Shown: piece after piece, positions 34,318 through 42,975 of the stretch
How positions within the stretch are numbered: position 1 is the first letter of the stretch
Layout: the number at the start of each line of letters is the position of its first letter
NCBI RefSeq assembly: GCF_002243175.1
Contig: NZ_NDYF01000004.1
Coordinates: 1-60,711 of the forward strand
DNA length: 60,711 nucleotides
Source: Finegoldia magna_J
GTDB lineage: Bacteria; Bacillota; Clostridia; Tissierellales; Peptoniphilaceae
Reading direction: 5' to 3'
The notes under the pieces: model-generated
Database searches by the model: none
What the model was told of the DNA's origin: nothing
Seen by the model: only the letters and a program-made list of their open reading frames with translations
Made by a program: the position numbers and the translations under genes

Positions 34318-35520
34318 ATGGACAGGGACCCATACTCTGATTACAACGATTATATAAGAAAAAGAAGAGACGGCTTGAGCGAAAGAAAAGTCGAAAATAT
34401 GATAAAAGAAGAAATAGCTAAGAATAAACCCAAAATTGGTTGGTTAAAAGCACTCACAATATTTTTATTAATTTATTCTTTGGTTATGAGCTATTTCGTA
34501 GCAAAAAATATGACTGGTATTACTGAGACGATTAACAAAAATGGTCAAGTCGAAAGTAGTACTATTTCTATAAAAAACAATAGTGTCTCCACAGAAAATG
34601 CCGTAGCCAAGAAATCTTTGGATTCTGTAGTTGGTATAACAACTGTAGGTGTTCAAGAAAATATGTTTTTCCAAGGCAGAGTTGTGGAAGGTGTTGGAAG
34701 TGGTGTTGTTGTTAGCCAAGATGGATATATTCTAACTAACGCACACGTTGTACAAGATGGTAAGGCAGAAAAAATAGAAGTACTGCTTACAAATGGCAAA
34801 AAATCATCTGCAAAATTATTGTGGTATGACACAACGCTAGACCTTGCAGTAATTAAAACTGATATGACTGGATTAAAACCAGTTGAAATGGGTGATAGCG
34901 ACAAGGTTCAAATAGGAGACAAGGCGATTGCTATTGGTAATCCATTGGGATTGGATTTGCAATCAACATTGACTAGTGGTTATATTTCAGGAAAAGATAG
35001 AACAATCACTTTACAAAATGGTCTACAAATGGATGGTTTGATGCAAACAGACGCTGCTATAAACTCAGGAAATAGTGGTGGTGGACTTTTTGATCAAGAA
35101 GGCAAACTAATCGGTATAAATACTGCCAAAGCTTCTGCAGAAGGAATCGGATTTACTATTCCTATTAACGTAGCCAAAACTATTGTCGACAATATAGTTT
35201 CTGGTGGATCCTTTGAAGGAGTTAAGCTTGGAATTAGTGGAGTTGATGTGAAAACTTTCCAACAAGCTACAGGCCAAAAACTTTCTATAGATAAGGGAAT
35301 TTATGTAGTGGAAGTTGTCAAAGGATCATCTGCACAAAAAGCCGGAGTAACTAGAGGAGATATAATTACAAAAGTTAACGGCAAACAAATCAACACAATG
35401 AGTTCTTTGAAGAAAGCATTACTTGAAGTTAGGCCACAACAAAAGGGCAAAATAACTGTTTATAGAGATGGCAGTACTAAAGATTTGGATATTGAATTTA
35501 GTACTTTACAACAAAAATAA
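34318..35520 (+). CDS. htrA: HtrA/DegP-type S1C serine protease with PDZ domain
   Basis: A 400-residue membrane-anchored protease for surface protein quality control. A cytoplasmic N-terminus (about 1-40, charged) leads to one transmembrane helix (43-62). The trypsin-like domain has catalytic H143 (TNAHVVQDG), D175 (TTLDLAVIKTD) and S253 (GNSGGGLF). One PDZ domain occupies about 300-395 (GIYVVEVVKGSSAQKAGVTRGD). The ATG follows GGAGG. A dyad at 34210-34248 may mediate stress control. Confidence 0.95.
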   Translation: MDRDPYSDYNDYIRKRRDGLSERKVENMIKEEIAKNKPKIGWLKALTIFLLIYSLVMSYFVAKNMTGITETINKNGQVESSTISIKNNSVSTENAVAKKSLDSVVGITTVGVQENMFFQGRVVEGVGSGVVVSQDGYILTNAHVVQDGKAEKIEVLLTNGKKSSAKLLWYDTTLDLAVIKTDMTGLKPVEMGDSDKVQIGDKAIAIGNPLGLDLQSTLTSGYISGKDRTITLQNGLQMDGLMQTDAAINSGNSGGGLFDQEGKLIGINTAKASAEGIGFTIPINVAKTIVDNIVSGGSFEGVKLGISGVDVKTFQQATGQKLSIDKGIYVVEVVKGSSAQKAGVTRGDIITKVNGKQINTMSSLKKALLEVRPQQKGKITVYRDGSTKDLDIEFSTLQQK

Positions 35521-35575
35521 GGTATCACGTTTTTTCCTTCCTTAATTTGCGTGAGATTTGAAATATATAAATTTG

Positions 35576-35603
35576 AAAGCGGTAGTGTGAACTATCGCTT
35601 TTA
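35576..35603 (+). terminator. Hairpin after htrA, probable terminator
   Basis: AAAGCGGTAGT, loop GTGA, ACTATCGCTTT (one G-T). The T-tract is short (TTTT), so efficiency is uncertain. Confidence 0.65.
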
Positions 35604-35723
35604 AATTAGGAAAAAACAAATAAATTCTTAAAAAATGTCTAAAAAATCTAAATTTTTCGGTTTTGCTATTTACACAATGAATTAATTAGTATAAAATATG
35701 GGAGTGTTGAGGAGGAGAAAGAT

Positions 35724-35999
35724 TTGAAGCAAATTTATTCTGTAAAAATGATTTTGAAATACAAGACAGATGTGTCTATATATGAAGAAGATATTGTTCT
35801 TATAGAAATGGAAAGCGTTGATGAATTAAAAGACAAATGTTTGGAATATGTAGATTTAATTCAAGAGGATTTGAACGATCATGAATTCGTAGAATTACAT
35901 GAGATTGTGAATTGGAATTTGTCCAACGAAAAATTCGACAGTTCGATGAATTTCAAGGAAGTTTATTCTGAATTTATAGACGAAGACGAAATCGCGTAG
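35724..35999 (+). CDS. Small acidic protein, unknown function (DUF4288-like?)
   Basis: A 91-residue acidic protein starting at TTG 35724 after GGAGGAG. The N-terminal half YSVKMILKYKTD... EDIVLIEMESVDELKDKC loosely resembles DUF4288, but I am not sure. There is no signal peptide or membrane helix. It stands alone between htrA and the suf operon. Strong ribosome site and frame-consistent codon use support a real gene. Confidence 0.65.
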   Translation: MKQIYSVKMILKYKTDVSIYEEDIVLIEMESVDELKDKCLEYVDLIQEDLNDHEFVELHEIVNWNLSNEKFDSSMNFKEVYSEFIDEDEIA

Positions 36000-36000
36000 T

Positions 36001-36047
36001 AAAATAGTAGGTTTTTGTTTAAAAGCTTAACTATTTTGCTTTTTTCG
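36001..36047 (+). terminator. Terminator before suf, overlapping the suf promoter
   Basis: AAAATAGT (36001-36008) pairs with ACTATTTT (36030-36037), followed by a T-tract (36040-36045). The -35 box of the suf promoter lies in the 3' arm. Confidence 0.7.
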
Positions 36048-36055
36048 TGTATAAT
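36027..36055 (+). promoter_or_regulatory. Promoter of the suf operon
   Basis: TTAACT (36027-36032), 17 bp, TATAAT (36050-36055). The start near 36062 leaves a leader of about 54 nt. No IscR or SufR gene is present nearby. Confidence 0.65.
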
Positions 36056-36115
36056 ATAGTAGGACATAAGAATCTCTTATATAAATAATTATTACATAAC
36101 TGTAAGGAGGTTATT

Positions 36116-36865
36116 ATGTCAAAAAATTTATTAACTATTAAAGACTTATCCGCAAGGGTAGGAGATAAAGAAATATTACACAATATAAATTTAAATATAA
36201 ACTATGGTGAAGTTCACGTTATTATGGGACCAAATGGTTCTGGTAAGTCAACTTTAGCCAATGTTATTTTAAATAATCCACAATACGAAACTACTTCAGG
36301 CGATATTTTACTTGATGGTGAAAGTATTATGGATTTATCAACAGATAAAAGAGCCAAAAAAGGTATTTTTATGTCTTTCCAAAATCCAATGGAAGTTTCA
36401 GGCATTAGTGTAGAAAACTTCATCAGATCTGCGAAAATAGCAACAACTGATGAAAATATAGGATTCTTAGAATTCAGAGAAGAACTGGAAGATAATATGG
36501 ATATACTTGAGTTTGATCATGGATATTCTTCCAGATATTTGAATGTCGGTTTTTCCGGTGGTGAAAAAAAGAAGAACGAAATTCTACAAATGTTAATGCT
36601 ACAACCAAAACTAGCAATCCTTGATGAAACTGATTCTGGACTTGATGTTGATGCTGTTAGAACTGTATCAAAAGGTGTAAAGGAATTCTTACATGACAAT
36701 AATTCAGTAATCGTAATCACACACCACAAGGAAATCTTAAAAGAGATTAAGCCAGATTTCGTTCATGTAATCATGGATGGTACTATCGTAAAAGAAGGTT
36801 CTAGCGAACTTTTGGATCAAATTGAAGAAAAAGGATTCAATTGGATTAGAGAAGAGGTGAAATAA
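36116..36865 (+). CDS. sufC: Fe-S assembly ATPase SufC
   Basis: A 249-residue ABC ATPase. Walker A is GPNGSGKST (about 39-47), the SufC-type signature is GFSGGEKKKNE, Walker B is LAILDETDSGLDVDA, and the H-loop is ITHHKEIL. It binds SufB and SufD and drives cluster assembly on the SufBCD scaffold. A strong AAGGAGG site precedes it. The sufB start overlaps its stop codon (TAATG). Confidence 0.97.
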   Translation: MSKNLLTIKDLSARVGDKEILHNINLNINYGEVHVIMGPNGSGKSTLANVILNNPQYETTSGDILLDGESIMDLSTDKRAKKGIFMSFQNPMEVSGISVENFIRSAKIATTDENIGFLEFREELEDNMDILEFDHGYSSRYLNVGFSGGEKKKNEILQMLMLQPKLAILDETDSGLDVDAVRTVSKGVKEFLHDNNSVIVITHHKEILKEIKPDFVHVIMDGTIVKEGSSELLDQIEEKGFNWIREEVK

Positions 36866-38277
36866 TGGCACCTAAAAAGAAGACACAAGTCGATGAAATG
36901 GATAGAGGTATCTATGACATCAAGAATAAATTTACTTTTAGAAGAAAAACCGAAGAGGGCTTGACCCCTGAAATTGTAAGACAAATTTCAGAAGAAAAAA
37001 ATGAACCTCAATGGATGCTTGAAAAAAGATTGGAAGCTCTTGAAATATTCTACAATTCAGAAGATCCTGAATGGGGACCGGATTTGAGTGTCGTTGATAT
37101 GAATAAGGTCACAACATATATCAGACCTGATGCAGACAGATCAAGCGACTGGAACGAAGTTCCTGATGAAATCAGAGATACTTTTGATAAGTTAGGTATC
37201 CAAGAAGCTGAAAAAGAAATGATGCTTAGCGGTGTTGGTGCACAATACGATAGTGAGGTTGTGTATCACAACATTCAACAATCTTTGGTAGACCAAGGAG
37301 TTATATATACAGATTTTGATACAGCTCTTAGAGAACATGAAGATATTGTTAAACAATATTTTGCAAAATCAATCACACCAAGATTACACAAATACGCAGC
37401 ACTTCATTATGCAGTGTGGTCAGGTGGATCATTTGTCTACGTTCCAAAAGGAGTAGATGTTAAAATCCCACTTCAAAGTTATTTTAGATTGAATGCTCCA
37501 GGGGCAGGTCAATTCGAACATACAATGATTGTCGTAGAAGATGATAGTTATTGTCACTTCATTGAAGGTTGCTCAGCTCCAAAATACAACGCATTAAATG
37601 TACATGCTGGTGCAGTTGAAATCTTCGTTGGAGAAAATGCTACTCTTAGATTTTCTACAATCGAAAACTGGTCACGTAATATGTACAACTTGAACTCTAA
37701 AAGGGCAATTATTGAAAAAAATGGTAAGGTTGAATGGGTTTCTGGTTCATTCGGATCAGCAGTATCCATGCTTTATCCTTCAAGTGTCTTAAAGGGAGAA
37801 GGCGCAAGTAGTGAATACACAGGTATTTCATTCGCAGGACGCGACCAAAACTTAGACACAGGCGCTGTTATGATTCACGCAGCTCCTCACACTACAAGCT
37901 ATGTAGACAGTAAATCCATATCTAAATCAGGCGGAATAAGTGTTTACAGAGGATTAGTAGACATAAAAGAAAATGCTTACGATTCAAAATCATCGGTAAG
38001 CTGTGAATCGTTAATGTTAGATAACGAAAGTAGATCAGATACAATTCCAGTTGTTAAAATAGCGAATAAACATGTCGATTTGGGACATGAAGCATCTATC
38101 GGTAGAATAGATGATCAAGTTATTTTCTATTTGATGACAAGAGGTATTCCAGAAGAAGAAGCAAAATCAATGGTAGTTCGTGGATTTGCTGAGCCAATAG
38201 CGAAGGAATTACCTATGGAATATGCGGTTGAGATGAATAATTTAATTAATCTTGAATTAGAAGGAAGCATAGGATAG
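36865..38277 (+). CDS. sufB: Fe-S assembly scaffold SufB
   Basis: A 470-residue SufB. Characteristic segments are KSITPRLHKYAALHYAVWSGGSFVYVPKG, HFIEGCSAPKYNALNVHAGAVEIFV and the C-terminal SIGRIDDQVIFYLMTRGIPEEEA. It is the main platform on which the cluster forms, receiving persulfide sulfur from SufS through SufU. It overlaps sufC by one base. Confidence 0.97.
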   Translation: MAPKKKTQVDEMDRGIYDIKNKFTFRRKTEEGLTPEIVRQISEEKNEPQWMLEKRLEALEIFYNSEDPEWGPDLSVVDMNKVTTYIRPDADRSSDWNEVPDEIRDTFDKLGIQEAEKEMMLSGVGAQYDSEVVYHNIQQSLVDQGVIYTDFDTALREHEDIVKQYFAKSITPRLHKYAALHYAVWSGGSFVYVPKGVDVKIPLQSYFRLNAPGAGQFEHTMIVVEDDSYCHFIEGCSAPKYNALNVHAGAVEIFVGENATLRFSTIENWSRNMYNLNSKRAIIEKNGKVEWVSGSFGSAVSMLYPSSVLKGEGASSEYTGISFAGRDQNLDTGAVMIHAAPHTTSYVDSKSISKSGGISVYRGLVDIKENAYDSKSSVSCESLMLDNESRSDTIPVVKIANKHVDLGHEASIGRIDDQVIFYLMTRGIPEEEAKSMVVRGFAEPIAKELPMEYAVEMNNLINLELEGSIG

Positions 38278-38286
38278 GAGTTGTAT

Positions 38287-39336
38287 ATGGAACAAATTAA
38301 AGGAAATAAACTGGGATTTAAAACTTTCAAATATTTGAAAGTCAACGATACAGAAATTAATATTCCAGATATAGATATAAAAGAATACAGAATAGACTCA
38401 GATCCAGTAGAATCATTAGACAACAAAGATTTTGGAGTGTGCCAAGAAGCTTTGGATATGAACGAAAAATCTGGAAATCTATTCAAAAAATATAGAACAG
38501 AAGAAAATCAAGTAAAAGATTTCGGAGTTATCGATTTGGTAACTGACAGAGAATATGATATTTTGTTGGATACTCACAAAATTATTGCCGAAAAGAACTC
38601 AAGCCTAAGAGTTGTACTTGATTACAGAGACAATGACGACAATAAGAAATTCAGAAGTTCAGTAATAGAAATCAATGCCAAAGAAAATAGTAACGTGGAA
38701 GTTTTTGTAATTCAAACAGAAAAAAATACAACAGCATTGGAATCAGTTATATTGAACTTAGATGAAGAAAGTAACGTCATCCTTAGCCAATACGAATTAG
38801 GAAGCAAGGACAATTATGTCAACACAAAAGCTAATTTGAATGGCAAACATTCTAACTTGGATATCAACAGTATTTACTTCACACATGGAGATAATTCATT
38901 GAATATGCTTTATGAAATAAATCATTTCGGTAAAGAATCCAAATCTTCATGTATCGTAAATGGTGCATTAAAAGAATCATCTTACAAAAACTTCAAGTCA
39001 ACTCTTGATTTCAAAAAAGGATCCATGGGATCTACAGGAACTGAAGAAGAATACGCAGTATTGTTATCAGATGATGCAAAAAGCTTGTCAGTTCCAATAC
39101 TTTTAGCAGGAGAAGACGATGTAATAGGAAATCACGCAGCAAGTGCAGGAAAGATAGATGCAGATATGCTATTTTATATAATGAACCGTGCTATATCCAG
39201 AGATGTAGCAGAAAGTATGATAGTTGAGTCCAAATTTAGTGAATCATTAAGCAGATTAGATGACGAAAACTTGGAAGGCAAACTACTTTGTTTCATCAGA
39301 GAAAAAATGGCAAAGAGGGAATTGGATGTTAGATAA
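38287..39336 (+). CDS. sufD: Fe-S assembly protein SufD
   Basis: A 349-residue SufD, the SufB paralogue. The N-terminal half is divergent, and the C-terminal core shows HAASAGKIDADMLFYIMNRAISRDVAESMIVE. ATG 38287 is six bases after AGGAG; the TTG at 38281 is too close. sufS begins 11 bp inside its 3' end. Confidence 0.93.
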   Translation: MEQIKGNKLGFKTFKYLKVNDTEINIPDIDIKEYRIDSDPVESLDNKDFGVCQEALDMNEKSGNLFKKYRTEENQVKDFGVIDLVTDREYDILLDTHKIIAEKNSSLRVVLDYRDNDDNKKFRSSVIEINAKENSNVEVFVIQTEKNTTALESVILNLDEESNVILSQYELGSKDNYVNTKANLNGKHSNLDINSIYFTHGDNSLNMLYEINHFGKESKSSCIVNGALKESSYKNFKSTLDFKKGSMGSTGTEEEYAVLLSDDAKSLSVPILLAGEDDVIGNHAASAGKIDADMLFYIMNRAISRDVAESMIVESKFSESLSRLDDENLEGKLLCFIREKMAKRELDVR

Positions 39337-40576
39337 AAAGCAAGTAGAAGATATAAGAAAGGATTTTTTGTATTTGAATAAAGAATACAAAAATCCGATA
39401 GTTTATTTGGACAATGCAGCTACCAGCCAAAAACCAATCCAAGTTATAGATAGCGTAAGTGAATTTTACAAATATGAAAATGCAAATCCTCACAGAGGAG
39501 CACACACATTAAGCGTTTTATCTACAGATGTTTACGAATCTGGAAGAGAAAAAATCGCCAAATTCATCAACGCAACTGATTCTTCAGAAGTAGTGTTCAC
39601 AAGAAACACAACAGAATCGTTAAATTTACTAGCTTATTCGTATGGCTATGAAAATTTAAAAGAAGACGATGAAATAGTCATATCGATAATGGAACATCAC
39701 AGTAATTTAGTAACTTGGCAAGAAGTGTGCAAGAAAACAGGCGCCAAACTAAAATACTTGTATGTAGACAAAGAAAATATGCAATTGGATTTTGAAGAAT
39801 TCAAGAAAATAATCACTGAAAAAACGAAGATTTTCTCAATAACACAAGCATCAAACGTAGTGGGAACTATGCCTGAAGTTGAAAAAATGATAAAATACGT
39901 CAAATCAGTTAACAAAGATTGTATTTGCATCGTGGATTCTGCACAATATATTCCACACAATAAAGTTGACGTACAACAATTAGGTTGTGATTTTCTAGTA
40001 TTTTCAGGTCACAAAATGCTTAGCATAATGGGAGTTGGAATGCTTTATGGAAAGAAAGAATTATTGAACAACCTAAAACCATTCTTGTACGGTGGAGATA
40101 TGATTGAATACGTATTTGAAGACAAATCATCGTACTTGGATGCGCCAGGAAGATTTGAAGCTGGAACACAAGATGTAGGAGCAGTAAAATCATTGATCAC
40201 AGCGATTGATTACATCGAAAAAATCGGGATAGATAACATCAGAGATTATGAAAAAGCATTGATGGATTATGCTTATGATAAAATCAAACAAAAATCCGAC
40301 ATCATCGATGTATACACAACAAGTGACACTCACAGATCTCCAGTTTTAGATTTTAACTTCAAAGAAGCCCATCCACATGATGTTGCAAGTATTATGGATA
40401 GTTACGGAATTGCAATCAGAAGTGGACACCATTGTGCACAACCACTTCACAGATATTTGAAGACGAATTTCTCATGTAGAGCAAGTTTTGCATTCTATAA
40501 TACATTTGAAGAAGTTGACTTTTTCATTGAACATCTTGAAGACGTAAGGAGATTGATGAGAATTGGAACTAGGTAG
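39326..40576 (+). CDS. sufS: Cysteine desulfurase SufS
   Basis: A 416-residue class II PLP cysteine desulfurase. The N-terminal block is VYLDNAATSQKP, ASNVVGTMPEV is mid-protein, the PLP lysine is about residue 230 in FLVFSGHKMLSIMGVGMLYG, and the catalytic cysteine is about 370 in RSGHHCAQPLHRYL. ATG 39326 after GAGGG is preferred; the open frame back to 39260 is read inside sufD. SufS might also deliver selenium, but nothing in the sequence shows this. Confidence 0.96.
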   Translation: MLDKKQVEDIRKDFLYLNKEYKNPIVYLDNAATSQKPIQVIDSVSEFYKYENANPHRGAHTLSVLSTDVYESGREKIAKFINATDSSEVVFTRNTTESLNLLAYSYGYENLKEDDEIVISIMEHHSNLVTWQEVCKKTGAKLKYLYVDKENMQLDFEEFKKIITEKTKIFSITQASNVVGTMPEVEKMIKYVKSVNKDCICIVDSAQYIPHNKVDVQQLGCDFLVFSGHKMLSIMGVGMLYGKKELLNNLKPFLYGGDMIEYVFEDKSSYLDAPGRFEAGTQDVGAVKSLITAIDYIEKIGIDNIRDYEKALMDYAYDKIKQKSDIIDVYTTSDTHRSPVLDFNFKEAHPHDVASIMDSYGIAIRSGHHCAQPLHRYLKTNFSCRASFAFYNTFEEVDFFIEHLEDVRRLMRIGTR

Positions 40577-41018
40577 TTTATATACAGAATTAATATTGGA
40601 AAAAAGCAGGGATAAATCAAACAGACGTGAATTGGAACATCCAACTCATTGTGAGTTGGGACACAATCCTAGCTGTGGAGATGAAATCACATTGCAATTA
40701 AAAGTTCAAGACGACACAATTGAAGACATTGCATACACTGGAATGGGATGTGCTATATCACAAGCGTCCACATCCATCATGTGTGATGTAATCAAAGGCA
40801 AATCAGTAAGTGAAGCAATAGACTTGTGCAACAAATTCATCTCAATGATAAAAGGAGAAATCACTGACAGAAAAGAACTAAAAGTTCTAAAAGATGCAGT
40901 GTGCTTCCAAAGTATATCCACATTACCAGCTAGAGTAAAATGTGCAGTTCTTTCATGGTACACATTAAAAGATATGCTTGAAAACGACAAATCAGAAGGC
41001 TCATTTATTCCTGATTAA
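40563..41018 (+). CDS. sufU: SufU sulfur-relay protein (IscU-like, zinc)
   Basis: A 151-residue SufU, the zinc-dependent acceptor of sulfane sulfur from SufS in Gram-positives. Ligands are C38 and D40 (HNPSCGDE), C63 (GMGCAIS) and C127 (ARVKCAVLSW). The SufU-specific insert before the last cysteine is present. The likely start is TTG 40563, aligning the typical ELGSLYTELILEK N-terminus, inside the sufS end and after AAGGAG at 40546-40551. Confidence 0.94.
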   Translation: MELGSLYTELILEKSRDKSNRRELEHPTHCELGHNPSCGDEITLQLKVQDDTIEDIAYTGMGCAISQASTSIMCDVIKGKSVSEAIDLCNKFISMIKGEITDRKELKVLKDAVCFQSISTLPARVKCAVLSWYTLKDMLENDKSEGSFIPD

Positions 41019-41046
41019 TAGACAATAAAATAGATAATAAATTTTT

Positions 41047-41080
41047 AACTGGTGAAATATGTGTTTCATCAGTTTTTTTA
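41047..41080 (+). terminator. Terminator of the suf operon
   Basis: AACTGGTGAAA pairs with TTTCATCAGTT (41047-41057 with 41064-41074), then Ts. Confidence 0.92.
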
Positions 41081-41082
41081 TT

Positions 41083-41115
41083 AAAAAAGAGATAACTCAC
41101 AATGAGTTATCTCTT
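41083..41115 (-). terminator. Terminator of the gene at 41134-41643
   Basis: AAGAGATAACTCA and TGAGTTATCTCTT form a perfect 13-bp stem with a three-base loop, followed by Ts on the minus strand. Confidence 0.92.
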
Positions 41116-41133
41116 AATTTAATTATTTAATTA

Positions 41134-41643
41134 TTAGAAAGCTTTGAATCTTTCTACTTTATCTTTGTCAATTCCATGTTTTTCGTTGTAAGTCATTTTT
41201 GTTGTACTAATCATGAATGGAACGCCATCGATTTTACGAGCTTCTAGGAAGTTTACAACTTTTGTGTAATCTCCTGAATTTTTGCCACCTTTTTTCATTA
41301 TTTTCATAATTGAGTATGGGTGTTCTGGTTCTTTGATTGTGATTAGTGAAGAATTTGGTTTATCGAAAGCTTTTTGAACGATATCTTCGAATTCTTCTGT
41401 GTCGATACCAGGAATTAAATAGTATTCAGCATCTTCGTCCATGCTTTCTAATCCTTTAACTTGTACTGATTTGAATTGTTTCTTAGCAATTCCCATCATA
41501 ATAGCTAATAATTGTCTGATTCCTGTTGATCTATGTCCTGAGATAATAATATTTTCGTGGTTTTCGATTGCTTTTTCGATGAATTCTGCTTGTTGTTCAT
41601 CTAAAAATTCTGAATCCACAAATCTTTTTATCATTGGGTGCAT
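41134..41643 (-). CDS. Unknown protein with degenerate P-loop, VirB11/PilT-like fragment
   Basis: A 169-residue soluble protein. Around residues 31-50 it reads ENIIISGHRSTGIRQLLAI, which resembles the strand-loop-helix of a Walker A motif in secretion ATPases (usual form SGPTGSGKTT) but with the GKT/S core replaced by TGIRQ. A later strand, SSLITIKEPEHPYSIMKIM, may correspond to a Walker B-like region without the full acidic pair. There is no membrane segment. It has its own strong terminator and ribosome site (AAGGAGG). No secretion genes are adjacent. Function is unknown. Confidence 0.7.
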   Translation of the reverse strand: MHPMIKRFVDSEFLDEQQAEFIEKAIENHENIIISGHRSTGIRQLLAIMMGIAKKQFKSVQVKGLESMDEDAEYYLIPGIDTEEFEDIVQKAFDKPNSSLITIKEPEHPYSIMKIMKKGGKNSGDYTKVVNFLEARKIDGVPFMISTTKMTYNEKHGIDKDKVERFKAF

Positions 41644-41724
41644 AAAAATTCCTCCTTATGGTTGATTTAATAACAATAATATTCTATCACATATTCAATA
41701 AAATATCATACTATTTTATTGATT

Positions 41725-42846
41725 CTATTTTTCTAGTTCTATAATATCTTTTAAGCCGTCAGTGTATTTTATGTCGTTGTTTTCAAATACCCAGAATGCT
41801 TCTACGCCATCTAATGAATCGACTAATTTTCTTCCTTCTTCGTAATTCATAACAAATACTGTTGTAGATAGGAAATCTGCAAGTCCAGAATCTTTTGTGA
41901 CGATTGTCACTGATTTAAAATGATCTGCTGGATTTAGTGTATCCGGATCAATTATGTGGTGGTATTTTTTGTTGTTGTAAACGTAAAATCTTTGATAATC
42001 ACCACTTGTAACCATAGATGTTGTTTCTGGTATTTTCAATATTGCGACGTATTGTTTGTCTGGTTCTTCGTTCAAATTAGGATTTTGGATTGCGACTACC
42101 CAGCTGTCTTTTCCTTTTATGATTGGTTTTCCAATTGTTCTAACATTTCCACCTGCTGAGATAATTCCAGATTTTAGTCCACGTTTTTCTACTTCTTGGG
42201 CTATTTTTTCTGTGGCGTATCCTTTTGCAGTGGCACCCAAATCTAGTCTTGTATCTTTATCTTTCAAGAAAACTGTGCTGTTTTGTTCATCCAAAACTAT
42301 GTTGTCGATACTTGTGTGAAGATTTTTTTCTTTCAAAACATCTGCTGAAGGAATTTCGATTTTTTTCTTTTCCAGAGCATTGTCTCTGTATTCTTTCCAC
42401 AAATCAGTTACAGAACCAAATGCAATGTTTGTTTTCTTATTGTATTTGGAATAATCTTCTACTGACCATTTGATTAAATCGAACAAATCTTTGTCGACTT
42501 TTACAGGTTTAACTCCTGCGTTATCGTTGATTGTCTTTGCGTTATCCACGCCATCAAAATTTTCGTAAGTGCTGTATAGTTTGTGAAGTCTGTCAAATTC
42601 ATCGTTGATAAACTTGGAATACTCATTGAATTCTTTTTCAGATTTTGTATACAAACTATATCTTATTACTGTGTCAAATTTGTCATAAAGTGTGGCTTCG
42701 TGTTTCTCAAAATCTTTAGATGAAGATTCAGCATTTTCATTTACTTGTGGTGCTGGTTCTTTTGGAACTGGTTTGTTTTCAGTTTTATTTTGAGAACAGC
42801 CAACTAACATTGTTAATGTTAAAAATACTAATATAAATTTTTTCAT
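41725..42846 (-). CDS. apbE: ApbE-family FAD:protein FMN transferase lipoprotein
   Basis: A 373-residue lipoprotein: signal peptide with lipobox LVGC (C17), a Pro/Glu/Asn-rich linker, then the ApbE domain from about 45. Motifs are LDLGATAKGYATEKIA, SAGGNVRTIG and the C-terminal HHIIDPDTLNPADH and TTVFVM segments. ApbE attaches FMN through phosphoester bonds to threonines of extracytoplasmic flavoproteins such as RnfG or fumarate-reductase-like proteins. No such target is in this window. Confidence 0.93.
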   Translation of the reverse strand: MKKFILVFLTLTMLVGCSQNKTENKPVPKEPAPQVNENAESSSKDFEKHEATLYDKFDTVIRYSLYTKSEKEFNEYSKFINDEFDRLHKLYSTYENFDGVDNAKTINDNAGVKPVKVDKDLFDLIKWSVEDYSKYNKKTNIAFGSVTDLWKEYRDNALEKKKIEIPSADVLKEKNLHTSIDNIVLDEQNSTVFLKDKDTRLDLGATAKGYATEKIAQEVEKRGLKSGIISAGGNVRTIGKPIIKGKDSWVVAIQNPNLNEEPDKQYVAILKIPETTSMVTSGDYQRFYVYNNKKYHHIIDPDTLNPADHFKSVTIVTKDSGLADFLSTTVFVMNYEEGRKLVDSLDGVEAFWVFENNDIKYTDGLKDIIELEK

Positions 42847-42975
42847 ATAATCACCACATACATTATATCAAATTTTAGATAAAAGTTGACATCTTTGACT
42901 TATTTTAACATTATATGCTTTTAAATTTCCTGTTTTATAGTATAATGGTAATGACAATTTTTTAGGAGATGAATA

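Noticed and set aside
39260..39325. Extended N-terminus of sufS
   Set aside because: The extra 22 residues are translated from inside sufD in another frame; ATG 39326 has a good ribosome site and begins at the family's normal N-terminus.
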